Assembly (NCBI RefSeq): GCF_039543545.1
Contig: NZ_BAABJY010000002.1
Location: 744,001-808,000 of the forward strand
Length of the DNA: 64,000 bases
Source of the DNA: Luteimonas vadosa
GTDB lineage: Bacteria > Pseudomonadota > Gammaproteobacteria > Xanthomonadales > Xanthomonadaceae
Direction: 5' to 3'
The notes under the pieces are model-generated. The model had not been told where the DNA came from and made no database searches. It saw only the letters and a program-made list of their open reading frames with translations. Below are positions 54,937-63,854 of the stretch, in pieces; the first letter of the stretch is position 1, and the number at the start of each line of letters is the position of its first letter. The translations under genes and the position numbers were made by a program.

Positions 54937-55980
54937 TTGGACCGTGCCCGACGCGACTGGCTCCAGGGCCTGCGCGCGCGCCACGCCGCCGACGGGTCGT
55001 CCGCGTCGGCGCTGGAACTGGCCCGTGGGGAATGGCGCTGCGGCGACTATGCGGACGCGCGGACGCACTTCGAATCCGCCGTCGCCCTCGCCCCGGGGTC
55101 GGCCGAGGCCCGCGTGGCGCTGCTCAATGCGCTGTCGATGCTGGGGCTGTTCGATCGCCATGCCGAGGTGCTCGCGGACGCGCTCCAGCGCATGCCCCGG
55201 GAACCCATGGTGCAGTTCCATGCCGCGCGCAGCGAGGTTCCGGGGGACCTGGCGGCGGCGCGGGAGCGGCTACGACCCTTCGACGACATCCCCTTGCTCG
55301 CCCAATACGCCCGGGCCCTTGGGGCCATCCTGGCGGGCACGATTCCGCTGGAACAGAACGGGGACGGCGACGACTACGCCATGGCACGCCAGGAAGCGCT
55401 GCGCTGGGTCCTGCGGCATTCGTCCTCGCCATCGATCCACACCGGGCACCCCGCCCGGGTGCTGGAGCGCGCCCTGGAACTGGCACCTGCGGAGGGTCTG
55501 ACCCTGGAATGCGGCGTCTACTTCGGTCGCTCGCTGGACATCATCGCCAGGCACGTGCCTGACGAGGTGCACGGATTCGACAGTTTCCAGGGATTGCCCG
55601 AAGCCTGGACCGAACACGAGGGGGCGGGCGCCTACACGACCGCCGGCCGGCTCCCTGCGGTCCCCGGGCACGTCCGCCTGCATGCAGGCTGGTTCGAGGA
55701 GACGCTCCCCGCCTTCCTCCAGGCCCATCCCGGCCCCATCGGTTTGTTGCACGTGGACTGCGACCTCTACAGCTCGACACGGACGGTGCTGGAACTCGCC
55801 GCACCGCGCCTCCAGGCCGGCAGCATCGTGGTCTTCGACGACCTGCTGGCGTTCCCGGGCTACGAGCGGCACGAGCTGCGTGCCTTCCAGGAACACTGCC
55901 AGGCGACCGGCATGCGCTGGGAAATCGTCGCGGCGTGTCTGCTGGGGCGAGAGGTCGCCTTCCGCGTTCTCCCGGGCTAG
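54937..55980 (+). CDS. TPR-containing TylF/MycF-type SAM-dependent methyltransferase
   Basis: About 347 residues. The N-terminal half has TPR-like helices (GEWRCGDYADARTHFESAV, then ALAPGSAEARVALLNAL). The C-terminal half is a class I methyltransferase of the TylF/macrocin-O-methyltransferase type: LTLECGVYFGRSLDIIARHV, VHGFDSFQGLPEAW, LHAGWFEETLPAFL, LLHVDCDLYSSTRTVLE and GSIVVFDD, including the DxD-like metal pocket. The start is unsure; no ATG fits, and I take TTG 54937, while a GTG at 54784 would overlap leuS. A TATCAT (54882-54887) might be its -10. Substrate unknown; relatives methylate sugar hydroxyls of macrolides or polysaccharides. No glycosylation genes lie nearby. Confidence 0.75.
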   Translation: MDRARRDWLQGLRARHAADGSSASALELARGEWRCGDYADARTHFESAVALAPGSAEARVALLNALSMLGLFDRHAEVLADALQRMPREPMVQFHAARSEVPGDLAAARERLRPFDDIPLLAQYARALGAILAGTIPLEQNGDGDDYAMARQEALRWVLRHSSSPSIHTGHPARVLERALELAPAEGLTLECGVYFGRSLDIIARHVPDEVHGFDSFQGLPEAWTEHEGAGAYTTAGRLPAVPGHVRLHAGWFEETLPAFLQAHPGPIGLLHVDCDLYSSTRTVLELAAPRLQAGSIVVFDDLLAFPGYERHELRAFQEHCQATGMRWEIVAACLLGREVAFRVLPG

Positions 55981-56048
55981 TTGCCTGGACGAAAGCTTCG
56001 GACTTTTGCGATGCACCGCGATCAGGGTCTCCCCCTCACTCCCGTGAA

Positions 56049-56387
56049 ATGATCCACGACCGCACCGGCCAGCCGCCTGCCGCAGCCATGCCAGATCTTT
56101 CAAATCGGTCCCCACGCAGTCGCAGCTGGCTGTTCACGCTGTCGCTCCTGCTGCTCGCGGCCGTGGGTGCCGTCACGGTGTGGGGCGTCCGTGGCCTGCA
56201 GGAAACCACGTCCTGGGTCGAACGCAGCTACGAGGTGAAGACGCTTGGGCCAGTGACGGTCTCGCTCGGCGATGCGACCTTCCCGCGCGACGGCACCACG
56301 CCGGAGTTGCTATTCGAACTCGCCGATGCCTCCCTGTACCGGGCCAAGGCCGAAGGCCGCGACCGGGTGGTGCACGCCGCCGCCTGA
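56049..56387 (+). pseudogene. Remnant of a CHASE3-GGDEF diguanylate cyclase
   Basis: A 112-residue in-frame chimera of two ends of a much larger protein. Residues about 21-60 form a transmembrane helix and the very start of a CHASE3 sensor (ETTSWVERSYEV). The next residues are already the last strand and helix of a GGDEF domain (GPVTVSLGDATFPRDGTTPE, ADASLYRAKAEGRDRVV). The signature GG(D/E)EF loop, most of CHASE3 and the other GGDEF strands are missing. An internal deletion of several hundred codons that kept the frame explains it best. It cannot make c-di-GMP, though a small membrane protein might still be produced. ATG 56088 is an alternative start. Confidence 0.72.
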
Positions 56388-56456
56388 CGCCGGTCCACCG
56401 GCAGCGCCTGCGGCGGTGTGTTTCAATCCCCGGCCAGCCAACCCGGGATCCGCCTC

Positions 56457-57785
56457 ATGTCCTTGTTGTTCCGTTTCGCGCTGGCGGCTTCGGTCGCCGT
56501 CGCCTCGCCGTCCGCCTTCGCGGCCGAATCCGTCCTGCTCCATTGCGGAAAGCTGTTCGACAGCCGCAGCGGCAAGTTGCTGGGCGCGCACACGGTCGCC
56601 GTCGATGCCGGCCGCATCACCTCCGTCGTCGCCGGGCACGGCACCGTGGCCGAGGGAAGCGGTGCACGGATCCTCGACCTGAGGAACAGCACCTGCATGC
56701 CCGGCTGGACCGACCTGCACGTGCACATGGGCGGGCAGTCGAGCCCCGACAGCTACTCGGAGGGCTTCAGGCTCGACCCCGTCGACTTCGCCTTTCGTAG
56801 CGTCGCCTATGCCGAGAAGACCCTCATGGCCGGATTCACCAGCGTCCGCGACCTGGGCGGCGAAGTCTCCCCCCACCTGCGCGACGCCATCAACCAGGGC
56901 TTGGTCAAGGGGCCGCGGATCTGGGCCGCGGGCAAGTCGATCGCCACCACCGGCGGCCACGGCGACCCCACCAATGGTTACAACGACGAACTTTCGCATC
57001 TCCTCGGCCCGCCCGGCCCCAGCGAGGGCGTGATCAACAGCGTCGACGACGCCCGCCAAGCCGTGCGACAGCGCTACAAGGAAGGCAGCGACGTCATCAA
57101 GATCACCGCGACCGGCGGCGTGCTGTCCTACGCCCGATCCGGCGACGCACCGCAATTCACGGTCGACGAGATCAAGGCGGTGGTCGATACCGCGAGGGAC
57201 TACGGTTACCGGGTCGCGGCCCATGCCCACGGAACGGAGGGCATGAAGCGCGCCGTGCTAGCAGGCGTGACCAGCATCGAGCATGGCACCTACATGTCCG
57301 ACGAGGTGATGTCGCTGATGAAGCAGAAGGGCACCTGGTACGTGCCGACGATCCACGCCGGCCGGTTCGTTGCCGAGAAGGCGAAGATCGACGGCTACTT
57401 CCCCGAAGTCGTGCGTCCGAAGGCGGCGCGCATCGGCGCGCTGATCCAGGAGACCGCGGCGAGGGCCTACAAGGCGGGGGTGAAGATCGGGTTCGGCACC
57501 GACATGGGCGTCGGCCCGCATGGCGACAACGCTCGCGAGTTCCTGTACATGGTCGAGGCCGGCATGCCACCGGCATTCGTGCTGCAGTCCGCCACCATTC
57601 GCGCCGCCGAGGCGCTCGGGGTCGACGACCAGGGCGTGATCGAGGCGGGCAAGCGGGCGGACATCATCGCCGTGCCCGGCGACCCGATCGCCGACATCGA
57701 AAGCGTGCTCGACGTGGAATTCGTCATGAAGGACGGCGTGGTCTACAAGGACCGGGTGGGCAATCGCGAGGCGCCGTCGCCGTGA
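56457..57785 (+). CDS. Secreted metal-dependent amidohydrolase (imidazolonepropionase/prolidase-like)
   Basis: A 442-residue protein of the amidohydrolase superfamily (COG1228-type). A signal peptide (cleaved near AFAAES) places it in the periplasm. The metal site is complete: DLHVHMGG with His88 and His90, the bridging Lys in DVIKITATGG, His residues in VAAHAHGT and SIEHGT, and an Asp in GFGTDMGV. Relatives include Xaa-Pro or aryl-dipeptidases; the true substrate is unknown. ATG 56457 is preferred over GTG 56418 since the signal peptide starts there. Its stop overlaps the start of a SemiSWEET transporter gene as GTGA. Confidence 0.87.
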   Translation: MSLLFRFALAASVAVASPSAFAAESVLLHCGKLFDSRSGKLLGAHTVAVDAGRITSVVAGHGTVAEGSGARILDLRNSTCMPGWTDLHVHMGGQSSPDSYSEGFRLDPVDFAFRSVAYAEKTLMAGFTSVRDLGGEVSPHLRDAINQGLVKGPRIWAAGKSIATTGGHGDPTNGYNDELSHLLGPPGPSEGVINSVDDARQAVRQRYKEGSDVIKITATGGVLSYARSGDAPQFTVDEIKAVVDTARDYGYRVAAHAHGTEGMKRAVLAGVTSIEHGTYMSDEVMSLMKQKGTWYVPTIHAGRFVAEKAKIDGYFPEVVRPKAARIGALIQETAARAYKAGVKIGFGTDMGVGPHGDNAREFLYMVEAGMPPAFVLQSATIRAAEALGVDDQGVIEAGKRADIIAVPGDPIADIESVLDVEFVMKDGVVYKDRVGNREAPSP

Positions 57786-58033
57786 ACATGGAATGGCTCG
57801 GCTACGTGGCCGCGACCCTGACCACGCTGGCGTTCGTGCCGCAGGCGGTCAAGACCATCCGCAGCCGCGACACCCGCAGCATTTCGCTGGGCATGTACGT
57901 CGTGTTCACGGTCGGCATCGTGTTCTGGTTCGGATATGGACTGGTGCTCGATTCCTGGCCAATGATCGTGTCCAACGCCATCACCTTCGTGCTCGCCGCC
58001 ACCATCCTTGGCCTGAAGTTGCGCCACGGCTGA
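57782..58033 (+). CDS. SemiSWEET family sugar transporter
   Basis: An 83-residue three-helix membrane protein of the SemiSWEET/PQ-loop family. TLAFVPQAVKTIRSRDTRSI holds the PQ motif in helix one, followed by SLGMYVVFTVGIVFWFGYGL and the third helix SNAITFVLAATILGLK. SemiSWEETs work as dimers and let sugars or related small solutes cross the membrane by alternating access. GTG 57782 overlaps the amidohydrolase stop by four bases, so its synthesis is coupled to that enzyme; an ATG six bases later is an alternative start. Confidence 0.9.
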   Translation: MNMEWLGYVAATLTTLAFVPQAVKTIRSRDTRSISLGMYVVFTVGIVFWFGYGLVLDSWPMIVSNAITFVLAATILGLKLRHG

Positions 58034-58241
58034 CGGGGCGGGTGATCGGAAGCGGGGCCTTGAGCCGCGTGCCCCCGCTCCCTTCGCCCCGCGGTCACGC
58101 TGAGAACAGGCGCCTTGCCACCCCCGCGAGCCGGGTTCGCGCGCAACTGGCTGGATCGCCATCACCTGAGCACACGCGTGCCGCGCCTTGCATTTGCCGC
58201 GGCTGGCACAATCTCCACGGGAAACCTCCACGGAACCTGAC

Positions 58242-59123
58242 ATGCCTGCGACCCCCGACAACACCCACGTCTTCGACGCCACCACCGATGCATTCGAGTC
58301 GGAGGTCCTCCAAGGCTCGCTTCAGGCACCCGTGCTGGTGGACTTCTGGGCCGAGTGGTGCGGGCCGTGCAAGTCGCTGGGGCCTGTGCTGGAGAAAGTC
58401 GCCGGGGAATACAACGGCGCGTTCCGCCTCGCCAAGGTCGATGTCGACAAGGAGCAGCAACTCGCGGCCGCGTTCCAGGTCCGCTCGATCCCCACCGTGG
58501 TGCTGCTCAAGGACGGACAGCCGGTCGACGGGTTCACCGGAGCGCTTCCGGAGGGCCAGGTCCGCGAGTTCCTGAAACAGCACGGCATCGAACCACGCTT
58601 GCCCGACGCGAGCGACGCAACCGGTGGGGCAGGCGCGCCCGAGCCGGTGGATCCACATGCGGAAGTGATGCGCCTGCGCAAGGCCGTGGAAGCGGAGCCG
58701 GAGAAGCCGGAACTCAAGCTGGATCTCGCGCTCGCCCTGCTCCGCACCGGTGGGGCGCGGGAAGCCGAACAACTGCTCGACGCCCTGCCCGCCAATCTGT
58801 CCACCGACGATCGCGCCGTCACGGCACGCGCGCGCCTCGGGTTTGCCGCCCTCCTGCAGGACGCGCCGCCGCCTGAGACGCTGGAAGCCGCGATTGCCTC
58901 GGACCCGGACGACCTGCGGGCACGCCACCTGCTCGGCGTCCACCGCATCGTCGCAGGTCATGCGGACGCCGGGCTGGAACAGTTCCTGGAAATGCTGCGG
59001 CGCGACCGCGACTTCGACGATGGCCTGCCGCGCAGGGCGCTCATCGATGCCTTCCGGATGGTCGAAGACGCCGAGCTCGTGAGCCGCTACCGCCGCAAGA
59101 TGTCCTCCCTGCTGCTGGTCTAG
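58242..59123 (+). CDS. YbbN/CnoX-like thioredoxin with TPR-like C-terminus
   Basis: A 293-residue protein. The N-terminal thioredoxin domain (about residues 8-115) has the active site WCGPC with Cys40 and Cys43, and the cis-proline loop VRSIPTVVLLKDG. The remaining half resembles the helical TPR-like domain of YbbN/CnoX (RLRKAVEAEPEKPELKLDLA). E. coli CnoX lacks the full CxxC pair and acts as a redox-regulated holdase passing clients to GroEL; here both cysteines are present, so it may also have thioredoxin activity. ATG 58242 begins the domain. No obvious operon partner, though a DUF4442 gene follows 12 bases on. Confidence 0.9.
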   Translation: MPATPDNTHVFDATTDAFESEVLQGSLQAPVLVDFWAEWCGPCKSLGPVLEKVAGEYNGAFRLAKVDVDKEQQLAAAFQVRSIPTVVLLKDGQPVDGFTGALPEGQVREFLKQHGIEPRLPDASDATGGAGAPEPVDPHAEVMRLRKAVEAEPEKPELKLDLALALLRTGGAREAEQLLDALPANLSTDDRAVTARARLGFAALLQDAPPPETLEAAIASDPDDLRARHLLGVHRIVAGHADAGLEQFLEMLRRDRDFDDGLPRRALIDAFRMVEDAELVSRYRRKMSSLLLV

Positions 59124-59135
59124 GGACCGGCCGGG

Positions 59136-59618
59136 ATGAAGCTCGAGTTCACGCCCCGCGTGCTGCGCCGGGTGTTGAACCTCTGGCCCCCGTTCCTGTT
59201 CGCCGGCATCCATGTCTCCGCGATCGGCAGCGATTGGCGCAGTGCTTGCGTCGAGTTGCGGATGCGGCCCTGGAACCGCAATTACGTCGGCAGCCATTTC
59301 GGCGGCAGCCTGTTCGCGATGACCGATCCGTTCTGGATGCTCCTGGCGCTCCACGCGCTCGGCCGCGACTACATCGTCTGGGACAAGGCAGGCGCGATCG
59401 ACTTCGTCAAGCCGGGCCGGGGCACGGTGTGGGCCCGTTTCCTGCTCGAGGAAGAGGCGCTCGAGCAGATCCGCGAGGCGACGGCCGACGGCGCGAAGCA
59501 CCTGCAATGGTTCGCCGTCGACATCCTCGATGGCGATGGAGAGGTGGTGGCACGCGTGCGGAAGCAGCTGTACGTGCGACGCAAGCGCAGGCCCGGGGGG
59601 TCGACGGCGACCCGCTAG
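59136..59618 (+). CDS. DUF4442 hotdog-fold protein (possible acyl-CoA thioesterase)
   Basis: A 160-residue protein of the DUF4442 group of hotdog folds. LNLWPPFLFAGIHVSAIGSD and MRPWNRNYVGSHFGGSLFAM are typical, with the NYVGSHFGGS helix being the hotdog helix. Members are proposed acyl-CoA or acyl-ACP thioesterases, but biochemical proof is scarce. Only 12 bases separate it from the thioredoxin gene and no terminator is seen, so they are probably co-transcribed. Its end is Arg- and Gly-rich. Confidence 0.82.
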   Translation: MKLEFTPRVLRRVLNLWPPFLFAGIHVSAIGSDWRSACVELRMRPWNRNYVGSHFGGSLFAMTDPFWMLLALHALGRDYIVWDKAGAIDFVKPGRGTVWARFLLEEEALEQIREATADGAKHLQWFAVDILDGDGEVVARVRKQLYVRRKRRPGGSTATR

Positions 59619-59795
59619 GCGGCCGACATCGCGCGACGCCGCCGCCAACGGCGGAGCGGTCGATCGCGGGGGCGCGCAACGCCCGCAAGCCCGCCAGGCG
59701 GCCCTCGCTCGGGAGCGGCATCGCAGTTTCCGCGCTGCATGCGCCCTGCAGCACCCTCCGGGGTTATCCTCGGGGGATCGGCATCAGGGGGCTGC

Positions 59796-61856
59796 ATGTC
59801 AGAAAGCACGCATACCGGGAACGACCCTGGCCAGGGCGACCAGGCCGACCTGCCGCAGATACCGGGCTATCGGGTCCTGCGCGTGCTGGGGACCGGAGGC
59901 ATGTCCACGATCTACCTGGGCGAACAGCGGTCCCTGCGCCGCCAGGTCGCGATCAAGGTCATGTTGCCGGAGGCGCTGACCGACGAAATCGGCCGGCGCC
60001 GGTTCGAGAACGAGGCCCGTACCATTGCGCGGCTCGAGCATCCGCACATCGTCGGCATCCACGAGGTCGGGCGCACCCGCGACGACGGCCTGCCCTACTA
60101 CGTCATGCCCTACCTCGCGCGCGGCCACCTGGGCCAGCGCGACCTCAAGGGGAACGAACAGCGGATCCGCGCCACCCTGCGCGCGCTGCTGTCGGCGCTG
60201 GCCTACGCGCACTCCCGCGGCGTGATCCATCGCGACGTCAAGCCCGAGAACGTCCTGTTCGACGAAAGCGAACGCCCGCTCCTGGCGGACTTCGGCATCG
60301 CGCTGCACCGGGGCTACGGCAGCCGCGTCACCTCCACCGGCACCGCGGTGGGCAGCACCGCCTACATGGCCCCGGAACAGGCCCGCGGAACGGAAGTCGA
60401 TTTCCGCGCCGACCTGTACAGCGTCGGCGTGCTGGCCTGGGAAATGCTCACCGGCGAACTGCCGTTCAAGGCCGCCGACGCACTTTCGATGGCGGTGATG
60501 CACGCGCAGGATCCGGTCCCGCGCTTGCCGCCGCCGTTGCGCCACTGGCAGGGGTTCATCGACAAGTCGATGGCCAAGTCGCCAAGGAGGCGCTACCAGG
60601 ATGCGGCGCAAATGCTCGCCGCGGTGGATCGCGTCCCCCTTGCCAGCACCAACCTCCTGCATGGGCTGGGCAAGCGATGGCAGCCGGCCGTCGCGAAGCT
60701 GCGCAAGCTGCCACCGATGGCCTGGGTCGGCGCGGTCGTCGTCCTGGCGGCGGGGATCGGCCTGCTGTCGCGCAGTGGCGAGGGCGAGCACCGGTTCTTC
60801 CGTGCCCAGCCCGGGGCCGTCCGCACCTCGGCATTGCCATCCCCGGCGGCCGTGGGCGGCTCGGTCACCGGGAGCCCCGACGATGCCTTGCTGCGTGCGG
60901 CGCCCGAATCGACCGCAGAGCTTCTGGTCGCGCAAGGCGAGGAGCAGTTGCGCGCGGGGCGGCTGACGGCGCCTGCGGGCAACAATGCGCATGACAGCCT
61001 GCTCGCGGCCTGGCAATCCGACCCCAGCCACCTTAGATTGGCGCCCGCCCTGGACAAGCTGATCGAAGCAATGGGGCGCGAGGCCGCGCAGCGGCTCGGC
61101 GACGGCCAGGTGACGCGCGCGCGTGAACTCGTTGCCCAAGCCGACCGCCTGGCCGCCGCCACTGCACGCAAGGATGGCGCGGCGCTGCGCAACGTGCGGT
61201 CCAGGGTACTGGAGGCATTCGGCCGGCACGTCGATCGTGCCGGGCGGTCCTTTGATCGGCAGGCCGCGCTGGATGCGATCGCGGACGCGGACAAGTTCGG
61301 ATTGCCTGCCCGGGACGTGGCCGCGCTCAGGGCGAGGGCGCAGCGCATCCCTTCGGTCGGAGACGTCCTCCCCGATCCATCGGGCCGGATGCAATTGGTC
61401 CGGTCTGGCGACGACTTGCTCGCGGCGTCGATGCGTCCGGTCAGCCGCGGGGAGTATTCGGCCTTCGCCAGCGCCACCGGCCGCAAGGAAACCCTCTGCC
61501 GGGAGCGAGCATCGCTGCTGCGCATCGTCGCCCGCCGCAGCTGGCAGACGCCGGGGTTCGAGCAGGGCGCGGCCGACCCCGTGGTCTGCGTGTCTTGGCA
61601 GGACGCCAGCGCTTACGCCGAGTGGCTCGGCCGGCGCCACGGGACGCGCTATCGCCTGCCCAGCGCCACGGAAGCCAGGCAATTGCCCGCCGGCGACGGC
61701 GCAAGAGCGGTCGCCGAATGGGCCCGGGACTGCAGCGGTGGCTGCGGGAACCGCCTGGTCAGCGGTCGCAGCTGGCGCGGCGACCAGGGGACGCGTCCGC
61801 TGGATGCCAGCCGTGGCTACGACGATGTCGGCTTCCGCCTGGTGCGCGAACCCTAG
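59796..61856 (+). CDS. Transmembrane Ser/Thr protein kinase with C-terminal FGE-like domain
   Basis: A 686-residue membrane kinase. The Hanks-type kinase domain (about residues 24-280) is complete: GTGGMSTIYLG loop, Lys54 in VAIKVM, the HRDVKPEN catalytic loop with Asp147, DFGIA with Asp165, and APEQ. A single transmembrane helix lies near 308-325, after a basic stretch. The outer part (about 330-570) is helical and ends in a shortened formylglycine-generating-enzyme (FGE/sulfatase-modifying) domain: PVVCVSWQDASAYAEWLGRR, RLPSATEARQLP, then DDVGFRLVRE. In such kinases that domain usually acts as a sensor or binding module rather than an enzyme; its core seems reduced here. No cognate phosphatase is nearby. 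Confidence 0.87.
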   Translation: MSESTHTGNDPGQGDQADLPQIPGYRVLRVLGTGGMSTIYLGEQRSLRRQVAIKVMLPEALTDEIGRRRFENEARTIARLEHPHIVGIHEVGRTRDDGLPYYVMPYLARGHLGQRDLKGNEQRIRATLRALLSALAYAHSRGVIHRDVKPENVLFDESERPLLADFGIALHRGYGSRVTSTGTAVGSTAYMAPEQARGTEVDFRADLYSVGVLAWEMLTGELPFKAADALSMAVMHAQDPVPRLPPPLRHWQGFIDKSMAKSPRRRYQDAAQMLAAVDRVPLASTNLLHGLGKRWQPAVAKLRKLPPMAWVGAVVVLAAGIGLLSRSGEGEHRFFRAQPGAVRTSALPSPAAVGGSVTGSPDDALLRAAPESTAELLVAQGEEQLRAGRLTAPAGNNAHDSLLAAWQSDPSHLRLAPALDKLIEAMGREAAQRLGDGQVTRARELVAQADRLAAATARKDGAALRNVRSRVLEAFGRHVDRAGRSFDRQAALDAIADADKFGLPARDVAALRARAQRIPSVGDVLPDPSGRMQLVRSGDDLLAASMRPVSRGEYSAFASATGRKETLCRERASLLRIVARRSWQTPGFEQGAADPVVCVSWQDASAYAEWLGRRHGTRYRLPSATEARQLPAGDGARAVAEWARDCSGGCGNRLVSGRSWRGDQGTRPLDASRGYDDVGFRLVREP

Positions 61857-61995
61857 GGACGCCGGGCGCCCGGACGCGTCGCCATGGCCGCCTGCGGCCT
61901 CCCCCCGACGCCCCGCGCGGGTTCCGTGACTTCCGGCCGACGGCAGGAGCGGCCCGCGATGGCAAGGTGCAGGCTCCACGACGAGGAGACGCTCC

Positions 61996-63804
61996 ATGAC
62001 ACTGAGCCCGCTTGCGATCGCGCTCGCGCTCACGCTCGGCTTCGCTGCATCGATGCCGGCATCCACCACTGAACCCGAGGCGCGCGCGGCGGCTCCCGTG
62101 CAGCAGGCCAAGGCCGACCGGCTCGATGCACTCTACGAGCAGTATTGGGAGGAGGTGCTGGCGCTCAACCCGATCCAGGCGACCTTCCAGGGAGACCCGC
62201 GCTACAACGACAAGCTGCCGGATTTCATGTCGGCCGCATTCCGCGAGAAGTCGCACGATTTCACCGTGCGCTGGCTGGAGAAAATCGAGGCCATCGGACC
62301 GGACGGCCTGTCCGGGCAGGACCTGATCAGCTACCAGATCTTCGTCGACGACGCGAAGCAGTCGCTCGAGAGCGAACGGTTCCCCGGCTGGATGCAGCCG
62401 ATCAACCAGTTCGGCTCCATCGCCAGCTTCGCGGTGCAACTCGGATCCGGGACTGGCGCGCAGCCGTTCAAGACGGTGAAGGACTACGACGACTGGCTGG
62501 CGCGCGGCAACCGCTTGCCGGTGCTGTTCGACACCGCGATCGCCAACATGCGCCAGGGCATGGAGGCAGGCGTCGTCCAGCCCACCGTGCTGATGGTCAA
62601 GGTGCTCCCCCAGCTCGACGCGCTGATCAAGGACAAGCCCGAGGAAACGCTGTTTTGGGGACCGATCGAGCGCATGCCGGACGATTTCCCCCCGGCCGAC
62701 AAGGCGCGCCTGACCAAGGCCTACCGCGACATGATCGGCGGCGGGATCATGCCGGCCTACCGCGAACTGCGCGATTTCATCGCCAACGAGTACATGCCCG
62801 CGACGCGGGACAGCGTGGGCATGGACAAATTGCCCAACGGCGACGCCTGGTACGCCTTCAATGCGCGCAGCTCCACGACCACGGACAAGTCCCCCGCGCA
62901 GATCCACCAGATCGGCCTGGACGAGGTCGCCCGCATCCACGGCGAGATCCGCAAGGTCATGGGGCAAGTGGGGTTCAAGGGTTCGCTGCAGGAGTTCTTC
63001 GAATTCATGCGCACCGATCCGCGCTTCCAGTTCGAGTCCGAGCAGGCCCTGCTCGACAACTACAAGACGATCGGCGCCACGGTGGACCGCAATGTCCACA
63101 AGCTGTTCTCGCTGGTGCCCAAGGCGCCTTTCGAGATACGCCCGGTCGAACCGTTCCGCGCCAAGTCCGCCGCCGGTGGTCAGTACGCGCCGCCCAGCGA
63201 GGACGGCAGTCGTCCCGGCATCTTCTATGCCAACACCTACGACCTGCCCGCGCGCCGGTCCTGGGATGCGCCGGACCTCTACCTGCACGAGGCCATTCCC
63301 GGCCACCACTTTCAGATCGCGTTGGCGCAGGAACTGACCGACCTGCCCAAATTCCGGCGCTTTGGCGGGGAGACCGCGTTCTCGGAAGGCTGGGGGCTGT
63401 ATGCCGAATCGCTGGGCAAGCCGCTGGGCGTCTACGAGGATCCGTACGACTACTTCGGCTACCTGCAGAACGAGCTTTGGCGGGCGATCCGGCTGGTCGT
63501 GGACACTGGGCTGCACAGCAAGGACTGGACGCGCGAACAGGTGATCAGGTACATGCTCGACAACTCGGCCGAAAGCGAGACGCAAGCGACCGCCGAGGCC
63601 GAGCGCTACATGGCGATCCCGGGCCAGGCGCTGGCCTACAAGATCGGCGAGCTGAAGATCCAGGAACTCCGCGCACGCGCCGAGCAGGCCTTGGGAGATC
63701 GCTTCGACATCCGCGAATTCCACGCCGAGGTCCTCAAGGACGGGTCGATTCCCCTCGACGTGCTCGAAGGCAAGATCGATCGCTGGATCGCATCGAAGTC
63801 CTGA
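61996..63804 (+). CDS. Secreted DUF885 family zinc metallopeptidase
   Basis: A 602-residue protein with a signal peptide (cleavage near residues 18-24) and a complete DUF885 domain. The metal motif HEAIPGHH spans residues 431-438, and ETAFSEGWGLYAE follows with the third ligand. The family is known for secreted metallopeptidases of the M3/M32-like fold, widespread in xanthomonads and Shewanella and often present as several paralogues. The N-terminus has YWEEVLALNPIQATFQGDPR, a typical opening. ATG 61996 has a purine-rich GAGGAGA upstream. It is followed by a strong hairpin terminator. Confidence 0.92.
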   Translation: MTLSPLAIALALTLGFAASMPASTTEPEARAAAPVQQAKADRLDALYEQYWEEVLALNPIQATFQGDPRYNDKLPDFMSAAFREKSHDFTVRWLEKIEAIGPDGLSGQDLISYQIFVDDAKQSLESERFPGWMQPINQFGSIASFAVQLGSGTGAQPFKTVKDYDDWLARGNRLPVLFDTAIANMRQGMEAGVVQPTVLMVKVLPQLDALIKDKPEETLFWGPIERMPDDFPPADKARLTKAYRDMIGGGIMPAYRELRDFIANEYMPATRDSVGMDKLPNGDAWYAFNARSSTTTDKSPAQIHQIGLDEVARIHGEIRKVMGQVGFKGSLQEFFEFMRTDPRFQFESEQALLDNYKTIGATVDRNVHKLFSLVPKAPFEIRPVEPFRAKSAAGGQYAPPSEDGSRPGIFYANTYDLPARRSWDAPDLYLHEAIPGHHFQIALAQELTDLPKFRRFGGETAFSEGWGLYAESLGKPLGVYEDPYDYFGYLQNELWRAIRLVVDTGLHSKDWTREQVIRYMLDNSAESETQATAEAERYMAIPGQALAYKIGELKIQELRARAEQALGDRFDIREFHAEVLKDGSIPLDVLEGKIDRWIASKS

Positions 63805-63825
63805 TCGATCCGACCTGACCCTCCT

Positions 63826-63854
63826 GCAAAGGCCGGCCCCGTGCCGGCCTTTGC
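63826..63854 (+). terminator. Rho-independent terminator after the DUF885 peptidase gene
   Basis: A perfect 12-bp inverted repeat (63826-63837 with 63843-63854) with a five-base loop begins 22 bases after the stop. Its 5' arm starts GCAAAG and its 3' arm ends CTTTGC, so an A-run and T-run sit inside the stem; little T follows. It probably works as a terminator, perhaps in both directions. Confidence 0.7.
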
